A stretch of 64,000 nucleotides of DNA from Bacteroidota bacterium (GCA_018669475.1 JABHCC010000010.1:184385-248384); one strand, 5' to 3'; positions 48,404-58,456 are shown, counted from the first letter of the stretch. Translations and numbers: made by a program. The notes: generated by a model not told the origin, from the letters alone.

Positions 48404-49639
48404 ATGAAAAGAATATCAAATTATATACTGGTATGCTTAGTGGGAATCACGCTACTGTCATTCTCTGGCTGCCAGAACGGCCCCGGATCAGATGCTCCGT
48501 ATAAAGCACTCATTATTACAGGCCAAAACAACCATTCTTGCGAAGAGTCGACTCCAATTTTGAAGCAGATTTTAGATAATTCTGAACTATTTGCTACATA
48601 TATTGCCAAATCACCAGCTTCAGGAGAAGACATGTCTTCTTTCACTCCTGTATTCTCAGATTATGATGTTATCGTACTGGATTACACCGGTGATCCCTGG
48701 CCAGATGAGACCAATCAGGCTTTTCTTGATTATGTTTCAGGTGGTGGAGGGGTAGTAGTTTATCATGCTGCTGACAATGCCTTCCCTGAATGGCTTGAAT
48801 TCAATAAAATTATCGGATTAGGCGGATGGGGCAATCGTAACGAAACCAACGGACCTTATGTAAGATGGAAAGATGGTGAGATTGTTAAAGACCTCACGCC
48901 CGGACGTGCAGGATCTCATGGTCAGCAACATGCTTTCAGGGTGGCCATCCGGGAGGAAAATCATCCTATTACAAAAGGATTACCATTAGAATGGCTTCAT
49001 TCTCAGGATGAACTCTATAGTGAACTTCGCGGACCAGCTGAAAATTTGACTGTGCTGGCAACAGCCTTTGCCGACACTTCAAAAGGTGGAAGCGGTGAGC
49101 ATGAGCCAGCTTTGATGACCATCAAGTACGGCCAGGGCCGGGTTTTCCATACTACCCTGGGACATGTAATGGGTACAGGACCACATCCTGCTGTAGAATG
49201 TGTTGGTTTCATTTTTACTTTACAAAGAGGAGCTGAGTGGGCTGCTTCAGGTGAAGTAACGCTTGAAGTACCTAATGCGTTTCCAGGTTTTAACAGCTTG
49301 AGCGCATGGGACAAATATCGCCCATACACTTTTGATGAATTACTTGATTGTCTGGAATCATATAAGCCGGGAGACAGCCGGGTTTGTCTTCAGGATCTTA
49401 GTGTACTTATCCGTAATACACGTGATAATGAGGCGGAGTGGCCAGGTATGGAATCAGGTTTAATCAAATTTCTAAAAGGTAAAGCAACGTCAGATGCCAA
49501 AAATTTTGTGTGCAGAGAGGTGGCAATTTGGGGATCAGAAGCTTTGATTCCTGTCCTTGAAAAACTGATAGAAGATGATGACACAAAAGAGATGGCCCGC
49601 TTCGCGATAGAACGGATCAATGAAGAATATACAAATTAA
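48404..49639 (+). CDS. ThuA-domain lipoprotein
   Basis: 411 residues with a lipobox (LLSFSGC, C23). The ThuA (glutamine-amidotransferase-like) fold covers ~34-285: ALIITGQNNHSCEES, YDVIVLDYTGDPWP, GGGVVVYHAADNAFPEW, VFHTTLGHVMG. ThuA is linked to trehalose or disaccharide use in Sinorhizobium, where ThuA/ThuB make and use 3-keto sugars. The last ~100 residues are helical, HEAT-like. Gaps of 13 and 12 bases to the flanking Gfo/Idh genes. Confidence 0.88.
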   Translation: MKRISNYILVCLVGITLLSFSGCQNGPGSDAPYKALIITGQNNHSCEESTPILKQILDNSELFATYIAKSPASGEDMSSFTPVFSDYDVIVLDYTGDPWPDETNQAFLDYVSGGGGVVVYHAADNAFPEWLEFNKIIGLGGWGNRNETNGPYVRWKDGEIVKDLTPGRAGSHGQQHAFRVAIREENHPITKGLPLEWLHSQDELYSELRGPAENLTVLATAFADTSKGGSGEHEPALMTIKYGQGRVFHTTLGHVMGTGPHPAVECVGFIFTLQRGAEWAASGEVTLEVPNAFPGFNSLSAWDKYRPYTFDELLDCLESYKPGDSRVCLQDLSVLIRNTRDNEAEWPGMESGLIKFLKGKATSDAKNFVCREVAIWGSEALIPVLEKLIEDDDTKEMARFAIERINEEYTN

Positions 49640-49651
49640 TATAGTTGAAGA

Positions 49652-50968
49652 ATGTCGACAAGAAGAAATTTTGTAAAAACCAGTGCTAAAATTGCTGCAG
49701 GAGTTACTGCTGCCTCTGTAATTCCTGGCGCTGTTAGCTGTGCTAATCAAGCGAATAATAAATTAGTTATTGGTGCAATAGGTATTAACGGGATGGGGTT
49801 CTCAGATCTTCGTGCTTTCCTCGGACAGGAAAATGTAGAGTGTGCGGCTGTTTGTGATGTTGACCAGAATGTGCTGGCTAAGCGTGTACCTCAGATTGAA
49901 GAATTGCAAGGTTTTGCACCTGAAACTTATGGCGATTATCGTGAATTACTGGATAGAAAAGATATCGATGCCGTAATTATTGGAACACCCGATCACTGGC
50001 ATGCCCGAATTATGATAGATGCCGTACAAGCTGGTAAACATGTATATGTTGAGAAGCCGATGGCTAATTCTATTTATGAGGCTTACCAGATGGAGAAGGC
50101 AGCCAAAAAATATAAGCGAGTTGTTCAACTCGGTCAATGGCAGAGAAGCGATCCTCATTGGAATGATGTTTTCGACTATGTACAATCAGGTGTTTTAGGT
50201 AATATACGTACTGTTAAAGTTTGGTGTTATGAATCATGGTTACGTCCTCCGGGTCCAAAACCAGATGCTGCTGTACCTACCGGTGTTGATTACGACATGT
50301 GGCTCGGACCTGCACCAAAAAGAGATTTTAATCCCAACCGGTTTCACTTTAACTTCAGGTGGTATTGGGATTATGCTGGCGGCCTGATGACTGACTGGGG
50401 AGTTCACCTTCTCGACATGGCTCTTGCTGGTATGCAGGCTGATATGCCAAATTCAGCAATGAGCGCCGGTGGCAAAATGGCCTTCATGGAAAGTCCGATT
50501 GATACACCCGATACCCAACAGGTAATATATGAATTTGATGGTTTCAATGTCATTTGGGATCATGCCATGGGAGTAGGTAATGGCGATTGGAGACGTGATC
50601 ATGGCCTATCTTTCATTGGTAATAACGGCACGCTGGTAGTTGACCGCGGAGGTTGGGAGGTTGTACCTGAAGGTTCGAAGGATTCACCTAAGGTTGAGCC
50701 AGTTGCACGAATTAAAGGAACAGGTGAGGGACTTAAATTGAATGTTGAGAACTTCATCCAGGGAATTAAAAATAAGGACAGAAATACAAAAGCCAATCCT
50801 ACAATTGGTCGTTCAGTTGCCTGTATGGCTCATATCGGTAATATTGCTCTTAAGGTTGGTAACAAGGTTTATTGGGATCATGACAATAAGCAATTTAAAA
50901 ATAATGCTGCTGCCAATAAATTAATGACTCCTGATTATCGGGATCCCTGGAAACTACCTAAAGTATAA
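49652..50968 (+). CDS. Tat-exported Gfo/Idh/MocA oxidoreductase (2)
   Basis: 438 residues: Tat signal with a possible lipid-attachment cysteine at 30 (STRRNFVK; PGAVSC). Cofactor site VIGAIGINGMGFSDL, a GxxGxxG variant. EKPMANS supplies the catalytic lysine; WDYAGGLMTDWGVHLLDMALAG the Asp/His pair. Similar to the next gene over its whole length, so the two are tandem paralogues. Confidence 0.9.
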   Translation: MSTRRNFVKTSAKIAAGVTAASVIPGAVSCANQANNKLVIGAIGINGMGFSDLRAFLGQENVECAAVCDVDQNVLAKRVPQIEELQGFAPETYGDYRELLDRKDIDAVIIGTPDHWHARIMIDAVQAGKHVYVEKPMANSIYEAYQMEKAAKKYKRVVQLGQWQRSDPHWNDVFDYVQSGVLGNIRTVKVWCYESWLRPPGPKPDAAVPTGVDYDMWLGPAPKRDFNPNRFHFNFRWYWDYAGGLMTDWGVHLLDMALAGMQADMPNSAMSAGGKMAFMESPIDTPDTQQVIYEFDGFNVIWDHAMGVGNGDWRRDHGLSFIGNNGTLVVDRGGWEVVPEGSKDSPKVEPVARIKGTGEGLKLNVENFIQGIKNKDRNTKANPTIGRSVACMAHIGNIALKVGNKVYWDHDNKQFKNNAAANKLMTPDYRDPWKLPKV

Positions 50969-50970
50969 TA

Positions 50971-52308
50971 ATGTCATTTGACAGACGAAAATTTTTAAAA
51001 AATTCAGCAGCGATGGCTGGCGGTGTGGGAATACTCTCCACACTGCCATTCAGCTATGCTTGCAATCGTCATCCTGGTCCGAATGATCAGGTTCGTGTAG
51101 CCTTGATTGGTTGTCGGAATATGGGCTGGTCAAACATCCGTGAGTTCATTAAACAGAATGATGTTCAAGTTGTTGCCTTATGTGACATCGATGACACTAT
51201 TCTCAACAACCGTGCTGCTGATTTAGAAAAACTTGCTTTTGATATTGATAAGCCAGATTATCGGAAACCTGAGCTTTTTGCTGATTTCAGAGATGTTCTT
51301 GATCGTCGGGATATTGATGCTGTTATTGTTGCTACGCCTGACCACTGGCATGCTTTGATCACAATCATGGCCTGCCAATCGGGTAAGGATGTGTATGTCG
51401 AAAAGCCAATGGCTAATTCGATACATGAAGCAGATTTGATGGTAAAAGCAGGCGAACGGTATAATTCAGTTATACAGGTTGGCCAATGGCAGCGAAGTGG
51501 TCCGCACTGGCATGATGTGATGGAATATATCGGAGGTGGTAAAATAGGAAAAATCAGTCAGATTGATGTTTGGCGGTATGGAGGCAATAAAGTACCGGTT
51601 CAGCCTGATGGACCAGTACCCCAGGGGGTGGATTATGATATGTGGCTGGGACCTGCAAGGCAAAGACCATTTAACCCGAATCGTTTCCATTACAATTTCA
51701 GATGGTTCTGGGATTATGCCGGAGGGAAAATGACTGACTGGGGTGTTCACCTGCTGGATATGGCCATTCAGGCCATGGATATTCACCATCCCAGGCAAAT
51801 TCAAGCATCCGGAGGAAAATTATTCTATCCGGATGATGCCATGGAAACTCCTGACACACTGACGGTTAATTACCAGTTCAAAGACTTACAAGTCACCTGG
51901 AAAAATGATTTCAGCCAGCAGGCTAACCAAACCGGAATGGGTCATGGTCTTGTTTTCGAAGGGGAAAATGGACAGATGATTGCCAGCAGAAATGGTTGGG
52001 ATGTCATACCCAAAACAGAAAATGGCGGCCCACTGATGGAAGCTGTAGAACATCAGCCATCCACAGGAAAAGACCTTGGCTTACATATCAGAAACTTTCT
52101 GGATAGCATTAAAACCAGAAACCGATTATGCAATTGCTCAGCAGAGATTGGCCGTGATGTTGCCAGAGTGGCCCACATGGGGAATATATCCTATCGCACC
52201 GGGGAAGCCCTTCATTGGAATCCGGAGACTGAACGTTTTGCAGAATCATCAGCCAATAATCTATTGGTTCCTGAATACAGAGAACCCTGGAAAATGCCTA
52301 AACTATAA
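50971..52308 (+). CDS. Tat-exported Gfo/Idh/MocA oxidoreductase (3)
   Basis: 445 residues, starting 2 bases after the previous stop. Tat motif DRRKFLKN, possible lipid cysteine 31. Cofactor segment ALIGCRNMGWSNI, VYVEKPMANS, and GGKMTDWGVHLLDMAIQ. Shares the YDMWLGPA and FNPNRFH(Y/F)NFRW(Y/F)WDYAGG blocks with gene 2. A recent duplication that may let the pathway oxidise two substrates or run oxidation and reduction separately. Confidence 0.9.
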   Translation: MSFDRRKFLKNSAAMAGGVGILSTLPFSYACNRHPGPNDQVRVALIGCRNMGWSNIREFIKQNDVQVVALCDIDDTILNNRAADLEKLAFDIDKPDYRKPELFADFRDVLDRRDIDAVIVATPDHWHALITIMACQSGKDVYVEKPMANSIHEADLMVKAGERYNSVIQVGQWQRSGPHWHDVMEYIGGGKIGKISQIDVWRYGGNKVPVQPDGPVPQGVDYDMWLGPARQRPFNPNRFHYNFRWFWDYAGGKMTDWGVHLLDMAIQAMDIHHPRQIQASGGKLFYPDDAMETPDTLTVNYQFKDLQVTWKNDFSQQANQTGMGHGLVFEGENGQMIASRNGWDVIPKTENGGPLMEAVEHQPSTGKDLGLHIRNFLDSIKTRNRLCNCSAEIGRDVARVAHMGNISYRTGEALHWNPETERFAESSANNLLVPEYREPWKMPKL

Positions 52309-52317
52309 GAACAAGCT

Positions 52318-53049
52318 ATGCAAACTAAACTAGCATTTTTATTACTGTTTTTCCTTCTCAGCTCCGTAGGAACACAAGCACAGGAGCCCAAACAAACAGA
52401 GGATTGGAGTAAAAAACCAGACATCGTTACGCCGGGTAAAAAATTCCGTGCTCCCTCAGATGCTCTGATTCTGTATCGAAGCAAGAAAGATCTTGCCAAA
52501 TGGCAAACACAAAATGGTTCAGAAGCACAATGGGATGCAACTATGTGCGGTATGACAGTAAATCGTACAGGGGCAATTTTCACAAAGCAGCCATTTGGTG
52601 ACTGTCAATTACATATTGAGTGGCGCACACCTAGGAAGGTAGTTGGTGACGGTCAGGGACGAGGCAATTCGGGTATTTATTTCATGGGTAAATATGAGGT
52701 TCAGATATTGGATTCATACGAAAATGAAACCTATTATAACGGTCAGGCCGGATCTATCTATAAGCAAAGTGCTCCCCTGGTAAACGCCTCAAGAAAACCA
52801 GGAAAATGGCAGAGTTATGACGTTATCTTCCATGCTCCAAGGTTTAAGGCGGATGGCAGTCTTGACAGTCCTGCCACATTCACCGTGTTTCACAATGGTG
52901 TTTTAATTCAGGATCATTACATATTAAAAGGACCATCAGTATTTGCTGGTTATCCTAAATATACTGCTCACGAAGAGAAACTCCCCATGATGCTGCAGGA
53001 TCATGGAAATCCGGTCAAATACCGAAATATTTGGATTCGGGAATTATAG
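52318..53049 (+). CDS. DUF1080 protein (3-keto-glycoside hydrolase/hydratase family)
   Basis: 243 residues with a Sec signal (MQTKLAFLLLFFLLSSVGTQAQ). The concanavalin-like DUF1080 domain includes FGDCQLHIEWRTPRKVVGDGQGRGNSGIYFMGKYEVQILDSYEN and DHGNPVKYRNIWIREL. Members of this family have been reported to act on 3-keto disaccharides or 3-keto-glucal intermediates. Next to three oxidoreductases and an isomerase-fold protein, that role fits here. Confidence 0.9.
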   Translation: MQTKLAFLLLFFLLSSVGTQAQEPKQTEDWSKKPDIVTPGKKFRAPSDALILYRSKKDLAKWQTQNGSEAQWDATMCGMTVNRTGAIFTKQPFGDCQLHIEWRTPRKVVGDGQGRGNSGIYFMGKYEVQILDSYENETYYNGQAGSIYKQSAPLVNASRKPGKWQSYDVIFHAPRFKADGSLDSPATFTVFHNGVLIQDHYILKGPSVFAGYPKYTAHEEKLPMMLQDHGNPVKYRNIWIREL

Positions 53050-53082
53050 CTGATCATTTTACAATGAGTTTAAGTAAACGTA

Positions 53083-53973
53083 ATGAATAGAAGAGAATTT
53101 GTTAAAAAAGCAGGTATTGCAGGAGCAGGTCTGGCTGCTGCACCAGGATTGATCACAGGATGTTCTTCAGAACCATGGTTTCAAATTTCTTTAGCTCAAT
53201 GGTCATTGCACCGGGAGCATTTCTCAAAGCGCTTAAAACTCCTTGATTTTCCGAGTAAAGCAAAGCAAACATTTGGCATCACTGCTGTTGAATATGTTAG
53301 TACCTTTTTCGAAGGTTGGGAAATAGATGATAAATATGTGGCTGAACTAAAGCGAATTACTGATTATCATGGTATTACCAATGTTCTCATCATGGTTGAT
53401 GGTGAAGGATCTCTTGGGGCGGCCGATAAAAAAGAGAGGGCAGAAGCTGTAAAAAACCATCACAAATGGGTGGAGGTTGCGAAATTTCTGGGCTGCCATT
53501 CCATTAGAGTAAATGCCAGGGGCTCAGGTTCAGCTGATGAACTCAAACTAACTGCTGCCGATGGTTTGCGCTCTCTTTCTGAATTTGCAAAGACTCAGGA
53601 TATGGGTGTTATTGTAGAAAACCATGGTGGTTTATCAAGCAATGGGGCATGGCTTGCTTCAGTAATGGAGGAAGTTGGCATGGATAATTGTGGTACCCTG
53701 CCGGATTTTGGGAATTTCAAAATTAGTGAAACAGAAGAGTACGACCGATACCTTGGTGTAAAAGAATTAATGCCATATGCCAAAGGCGTAAGCGCAAAAT
53801 CACATGATTTTGATAGTGACGGTAATGAAAGCAATACAGATTATGACAAGATGATGAAAATTGTGAAAAAATCGGGTTACCGTGGCCATATTGGAATCGA
53901 ATACGAAGGCAACAATCACAGTGAGGATGAAGGAATCATGCTCACTAAGCGCTTGCTCGAAAAATATTTCTAA
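53083..53973 (+). CDS. Tat lipoprotein of the sugar isomerase/epimerase (AP endonuclease 2-like) fold
   Basis: 296 residues: NRREFVKKAGIAGAGLAAA with lipobox LITGC (C27). The TIM-barrel metal ligands are visible: E in VIVENHGG, D in LPDFGNF, H in KSHDFD and E in IGIEYEG. Related proteins act as isomerases or as lyases that eliminate the glycosidic bond of 3-keto glycosides. Its periplasmic anchoring favours the latter role beside DUF1080. Followed by a terminator. Confidence 0.88.
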   Translation: MNRREFVKKAGIAGAGLAAAPGLITGCSSEPWFQISLAQWSLHREHFSKRLKLLDFPSKAKQTFGITAVEYVSTFFEGWEIDDKYVAELKRITDYHGITNVLIMVDGEGSLGAADKKERAEAVKNHHKWVEVAKFLGCHSIRVNARGSGSADELKLTAADGLRSLSEFAKTQDMGVIVENHGGLSSNGAWLASVMEEVGMDNCGTLPDFGNFKISETEEYDRYLGVKELMPYAKGVSAKSHDFDSDGNESNTDYDKMMKIVKKSGYRGHIGIEYEGNNHSEDEGIMLTKRLLEKYF

Positions 53974-53981
53974 CAGTTTAG

Positions 53982-54010
53982 ATCCCGGCCTTTGAGCCGG
54001 GATTCTTTTT
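53982..54010 (+). terminator. Intrinsic terminator ending the main carbohydrate operon
   Basis: ATCCCGGC/GCCGGGAT (53982-53989 with 53996-54003), 6-base loop, then TCTTTTTT. It sits between convergent genes; the last T overlaps the stop of the leftward gene. Confidence 0.85.
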
Positions 54011-55002
54011 TAATCATCAAATGCAGCATCAAATGCAATGTCAGATGGAGGGAAATCTATATTTCTGACAAATTCGCAAGCCTCTGCGGCCCCATGTTCC
54101 CTGTCCATTCCGCTGTCTTCCCATTCAACCGACAGAGGGCCATGGTACTTAATTCTGTTTAAAGCCCTGATAATTTCTTCGAAATCAATATTTCCATGCC
54201 CCAGGCTTCTGAAATCCCAGTAACGTCTTCTGTCGCCAAACTCAATATGACCACCAAAAACACCAGCCTCTGTTGGGAATGGTGACCAGCCTACATCTTT
54301 CATGTGAACATGGAAGATTTTCTCAGCAAATTTGTACAAGAAGCCAATATAGTCTACTCCCTGATAACCGAAATGACTGGGGTCGTAATTGAATCCGAAT
54401 GCCGGATGATTGTCAATAGCTACTAAAGCCCTCTCTGCTGAAGCAATATCAAAAGCAATTTCTGTTGGATGTACCTCCAGGCCAAACTTCACACCCAGAC
54501 TTTGGTATTCATCCATGATCGGTTTCCAGCGCCTTGCAAAATCAGCATAGCCTTCTTCTATCATCTCCTGTGGAACCGGAGGGAAGGAGTATAAAAGATG
54601 CCAGATGGAACTCCCGGTAAAACCGTTAACTATTGATACGCCCAGTCTCTTCGCTGCCTCGGCAGTTTTAACCATTTCTTCAGCTGCCCTTTTTCGCACA
54701 CCTTCAGGATCACCATTGCCCCAAATGTAATCAGGCACAATAGATTTGTGCCTCATGTCTATATTATCACAAACCGCTTGTCCGACCAGATGAGTTGATA
54801 TTGACCAAATATTTAAGCCATATTTTGAGAGAATATCACGTTTGTTATCACAATAGGCCTGATCAGCTTTATCAACTTCAAAATGATCACCCCAACACGC
54901 CAGTTCGACTCCGTCATATGCAAATTCACGTGCTTTTTCACAAATTGTTTTGAAATTCAAGTCGGCCCATTGTCCTGTAAATAATGTTACTGGTCTTCCC
55001 AT
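54010..55002 (-). CDS. Cytoplasmic sugar isomerase/epimerase-fold protein
   Basis: 330 residues without a signal. TIM-barrel ligands: E in [14 protein letters not shown] in [11 protein letters not shown] in [10 protein letters not shown] in [11 protein letters not shown]. Points opposite to its neighbours, with a 168-base divergent gap to the MFS gene. May finish processing of the imported sugar. Confidence 0.87.
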   Translation of the reverse strand: MGRPVTLFTGQWADLNFKTICEKAREFAYDGVELACWGDHFEVDKADQAYCDNKRDILSKYGLNIWSISTHLVGQAVCDNIDMRHKSIVPDYIWGNGDPEGVRKRAAEEMVKTAEAAKRLGVSIVNGFTGSSIWHLLYSFPPVPQEMIEEGYADFARRWKPIMDEYQSLGVKFGLEVHPTEIAFDIASAERALVAIDNHPAFGFNYDPSHFGYQGVDYIGFLYKFAEKIFHVHMKDVGWSPFPTEAGVFGGHIEFGDRRRYWDFRSLGHGNIDFEEIIRALNRIKYHGPLSVEWEDSGMDREHGAAEACEFVRNIDFPPSDIAFDAAFDD

Positions 55003-55170
55003 AATATTCGATTTATTATTCTTCTGTTTGTCATGAAAATAAGGATATCAAATTTATAAAAACTAGTTCAATTGAGCAGCCTTATTCAGTAAAGGTTTTT
55101 ATTACAGCCAAAATCTGCTAATTTTATCCGACATTCAGCCAATTTATGAAAATCTAAACCAAAGTTTATT

Positions 55171-56349
55171 ATGACTGAAAAACAGATTAATGCGAAGCGC
55201 TTATTCATTTTAAGCTGCGTCGCTCTTGTTGTAACAGCAATGACATTTGCTATTCGTGCCCAATTGGAAAACATCTGGGGCACTGATTTTAACTTAAATG
55301 CCACAGAAATTGCTCTGGCCATGGCTCCGGCATTCTGGGGATTTACCCTTGCACAGTTTATTGGAGGACCTTTAGTAGATATTATTGGCATGAAGCGTTT
55401 TGTACGCATTGCCTTTTTTCTTCATTTCCTCGGTATTGTTACCACAATTGTTGCTTTCAATTTCTGGACACTTTTCCTGGGGACCTTACTGATTGGAGTA
55501 GGGAACGGTAGTATAGAAGCAGGCTGTAATCCTTTAGTAGCCTCAATTTTCCCTAATGCAAAAACAAAGATGCTAAATCGGTTTCATGTTTGGTTCCCTG
55601 GGGGTATCTTCATCGGAGCCCTTGCCGGCTATCTGATTATTGATGTTATGGAGTGGTCATGGCCAATTCTTGTTGGCACACTGGTAATTCCATTGGTAGT
55701 TTATGGAGTGATGATGTGGGGTCAGAAGTTTCCAAAAACCGAAAGAGTGGAAATGGGTATATCTTATGGTGGTATGTGGAAAGCAATTTTCAAACCACTC
55801 TTCCTGATAATGCTTTTCTGTATGCTCCTGAGTGCAGCAACAGAATTGACTACCGGTCAGCGTATCAACTCTTTGCTTGAGGGAACAGGAACACATCCTA
55901 TTTTGGTATTAGCATTTATAAACGGAATAATGGCTATCGGACGTTTATTTGCGGGACCAGTTGTACACAAAATTAATTCCACAGGTATGTTAATGTTTTC
56001 TGCCATTGTGAGTATGATTGGACTCATTCTAATGAGTTATGTCACCGGAGCTGTATTGACTTTTCTTTCAGCCGGGGTATTTGCAATTGGCATTTGCTTT
56101 TTCTGGCCTACCATGTTAGGATTTGTTTCAGAGAAAATGCCAGAAACCGGTGCACTTGGTCTGTCAATATTTGGTGGTGCAGGAATGCTGTCAACCAGTA
56201 TTTTTCTTCCAATCTCCGGACTACTAACTGATAATGGATATGGTGGAGAGCAAATTCTACGCTTTACTGCTCTTTTACCAGCTTTGTTAATAGTGATTTT
56301 CGCCATGATTTTTTTCACCATGAGAAAACAACAAAAAGCATCAGCATAA
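55171..56349 (+). CDS. MFS sugar transporter
   Basis: 392 residues, 12 predicted helices. FIGGPLVDIIGMKRFVRIAF between TM2 and TM3 is the MFS loop motif. VGNGSIEAGCNPLVASIFP resembles the NPL/P region of fucose- and hexose-permease-like members. Likely imports the sugar released by the periplasmic enzymes. Confidence 0.85.
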   Translation: MTEKQINAKRLFILSCVALVVTAMTFAIRAQLENIWGTDFNLNATEIALAMAPAFWGFTLAQFIGGPLVDIIGMKRFVRIAFFLHFLGIVTTIVAFNFWTLFLGTLLIGVGNGSIEAGCNPLVASIFPNAKTKMLNRFHVWFPGGIFIGALAGYLIIDVMEWSWPILVGTLVIPLVVYGVMMWGQKFPKTERVEMGISYGGMWKAIFKPLFLIMLFCMLLSAATELTTGQRINSLLEGTGTHPILVLAFINGIMAIGRLFAGPVVHKINSTGMLMFSAIVSMIGLILMSYVTGAVLTFLSAGVFAIGICFFWPTMLGFVSEKMPETGALGLSIFGGAGMLSTSIFLPISGLLTDNGYGGEQILRFTALLPALLIVIFAMIFFTMRKQQKASA

Positions 56350-56359
56350 CATTGAAGAA

Positions 56360-57490
56360 ATGATAAGAATGAAATGGGGTATGATCGGTGGAGGTAAAGG
56401 TGCTTTCATCGGTGGCGCCCACCGAATCGCAGCAAAGATCGCCAATCGCTATGAATTACTAGGTGGTGTATTTGATGTTGACTTTAAAAAAGCAAAAGAA
56501 TTTGCCCAGGAAGAGGATCTTGACCTGAACAGAGTTTATCCGGATATTGATAGCTTTATTAATGGTGAAATTTCCCGTCCGGCAGATGAACGGATACAGG
56601 TTGTATCAATTGTCACGCCGAATTTTTTGCATTTTGAACATGCAAAAAAACTCCTGGACAATAATTTTCATGTCATTTGTGAAAAACCCGTTACCCTGAC
56701 CTCGGCCGAAGCATTAGAACTCGAGGCATTGGTACAGGAAAAACAGCTGGTTTTTTGCCTGACACATACCTATACCGGATACCCTATGGTACGGGAGATG
56801 AAAAGCAGGATCAGCGCAGGCGCTATCGGAGAAATTCAAAGAGTAGAAGCCCAGTATCTGCAAGGATGGATCAACCCCATCATTCACGGTGGTGATGCTA
56901 AACTGGCCGTTTGGAGATTAGATCCGAAGGTGTCGGGGATAAGCTCTTGTATGGGAGATATCGGTGTTCATGCATTCAATATGATTGAATATACCACCGG
57001 GCTCGAAACACAAGCTGTACTTGCTGTTTTAAGCAATCTGAAACCTGATAACCCATTGGACCTTGATGGTAACGTAATGCTACGTTTTAAAGAAAACCTG
57101 ACAGGTATGGTAATGGCTTCTCAGATTGCTACTGGTGAGGAGAATAATCTCCAGATCAGCATTTATGGAACAAAAGGAGCTTTTCACTGGGAACAGGAAA
57201 ATCCAAATGAGCTCAAAATGTTCCATGAAGGTGGGCCTTATGAAGTGATAAAGCCAGGTTACGACTACCTAAGTAGTTTTGCACAAGAAAGTCATGTGTT
57301 GCCTCCTGGTCATCCTGAAGGCATTTATGAAGCTTTTGGAAATCTGTACAAAGGGGCAGCCAAGGCAATTAATGGCGAAAAAATGGTAGCCGGTCAATTT
57401 CCGGGTATTAGTGATGGAGTAAGAGGTATGCGATTTATCGAATCTGTCGTACAATCCAATAAGGACGGAAATATCTGGATTGCTCTTTAA
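56360..57490 (+). CDS. Cytoplasmic Gfo/Idh/MocA oxidoreductase (4)
   Basis: 376 residues with no export signal. Cofactor site MIGGGKGAFIGGAHR, catalytic lysine in VICEKPVTL, and MGDIGVHAFNMIEY for Asp/His. Starts 10 bases after the MFS gene, so transport and cytoplasmic redox are coupled; a plausible 3-keto-sugar reductase. Confidence 0.9.
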   Translation: MIRMKWGMIGGGKGAFIGGAHRIAAKIANRYELLGGVFDVDFKKAKEFAQEEDLDLNRVYPDIDSFINGEISRPADERIQVVSIVTPNFLHFEHAKKLLDNNFHVICEKPVTLTSAEALELEALVQEKQLVFCLTHTYTGYPMVREMKSRISAGAIGEIQRVEAQYLQGWINPIIHGGDAKLAVWRLDPKVSGISSCMGDIGVHAFNMIEYTTGLETQAVLAVLSNLKPDNPLDLDGNVMLRFKENLTGMVMASQIATGEENNLQISIYGTKGAFHWEQENPNELKMFHEGGPYEVIKPGYDYLSSFAQESHVLPPGHPEGIYEAFGNLYKGAAKAINGEKMVAGQFPGISDGVRGMRFIESVVQSNKDGNIWIAL

Positions 57491-57501
57491 TGAAAAAAAA
57501 T

Positions 57502-57529
57502 AATCTGCCAGGAACTTTCCTGGCAGATT
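57502..57529 (-). terminator. Perfect hairpin oriented as a minus-strand terminator
   Basis: A 13-bp perfect inverted repeat (57502-57514 with 57517-57529). On the minus strand it is followed by TTATTTTTTTT, whereas on the plus strand only CATATAC follows. The flanking genes are on the plus strand, so it would stop antisense transcription, or act as a processing or translation-control hairpin 7 bases before the GT2 ATG. Confidence 0.5.
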
Positions 57530-57536
57530 CATATAC

Positions 57537-58454
57537 ATGGAAATCAGCATTGTCATACCACTCTTTAATGAAGAAGAGGGAGTTCAGGAATTGTTAAACC
57601 GGACAACAGCCGCTTTAAAGAAAATATCTGAACACTTCGAAATTATTGTGGTTGATGATGGAAGCACTGATCAAACTCTTGATTTATTACTCAAATATCA
57701 ATCCGGAGAGTCAAGATTAAAAATTCTTCAATTATCACGAAACTTTGGTCATCAGGCAGCATATACAGCCGGACTGGAAAAGGCCAGTGGTAACTTTGTC
57801 GGACTGATAGACGGAGATCTTCAGGATCCACCTGAACTTCTGATTGACATGTACAACAAATTGGCCGGTGGTGAAACAGATGTTGTATATGGAAAACGAT
57901 CTAATAGCCTGAAATTAAGTCGTCGGTCAATATTATCTGTCTGGTTTCATAAATTATTCAGAAAAGTATCCGGTTTTTCCGATTTGGATAATGTGGGCAA
58001 TTTCAGCCTGATGAACAAAAAAGCTTTGCATGCTTTGCTATCCTTTCAAGAAAACATCAGGTATTTACCCGGCTTAAGAAGTTTCATCGGTTTTAAGCAA
58101 GATTATGTCGATTACGAGCGTTCAGACCGCTACAAAGGAGCATCAAAAATGCGCATGGGTAAACTAATCGCCTTAAGTTCAGATGCCATTTTTTCTTTTT
58201 CAAAAATTCCGATCAGGATTTGCCTGTACCTGGGTATTACCGGTATAATTGTTTTCTTTCTGGCTGGTGTTTACACCCTGATAGCCAAAATGGCCGGCTT
58301 TGCCCTCTTCGGATGGTCGTCGACCGTATTGAGTATTTTCTTCCTCGGTTCAATTCAGCTCACATTTCTTGGTGTAATTGGTGAGTATGTATATCGAATA
58401 TACAAAGAAAGCCAGCGACGCCCACTCTATCTGGTTAAAGAATACTTCAAATAA
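57537..58454 (+). CDS. GtrB/DPM-like family 2 glycosyltransferase
   Basis: 305 residues: GT2 domain with VVDDGSTDQTL and DGDLQDPPEL, then two C-terminal TM helices (~225-280). Matches polyprenyl-phosphate glucosyl/mannosyl transferases, which charge a lipid carrier used by GT-C enzymes. The next gene, 2 bases on, is such a GT-C protein. Confidence 0.9.
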   Translation: MEISIVIPLFNEEEGVQELLNRTTAALKKISEHFEIIVVDDGSTDQTLDLLLKYQSGESRLKILQLSRNFGHQAAYTAGLEKASGNFVGLIDGDLQDPPELLIDMYNKLAGGETDVVYGKRSNSLKLSRRSILSVWFHKLFRKVSGFSDLDNVGNFSLMNKKALHALLSFQENIRYLPGLRSFIGFKQDYVDYERSDRYKGASKMRMGKLIALSSDAIFSFSKIPIRICLYLGITGIIVFFLAGVYTLIAKMAGFALFGWSSTVLSIFFLGSIQLTFLGVIGEYVYRIYKESQRRPLYLVKEYFK

Positions 58455-58456
58455 TC

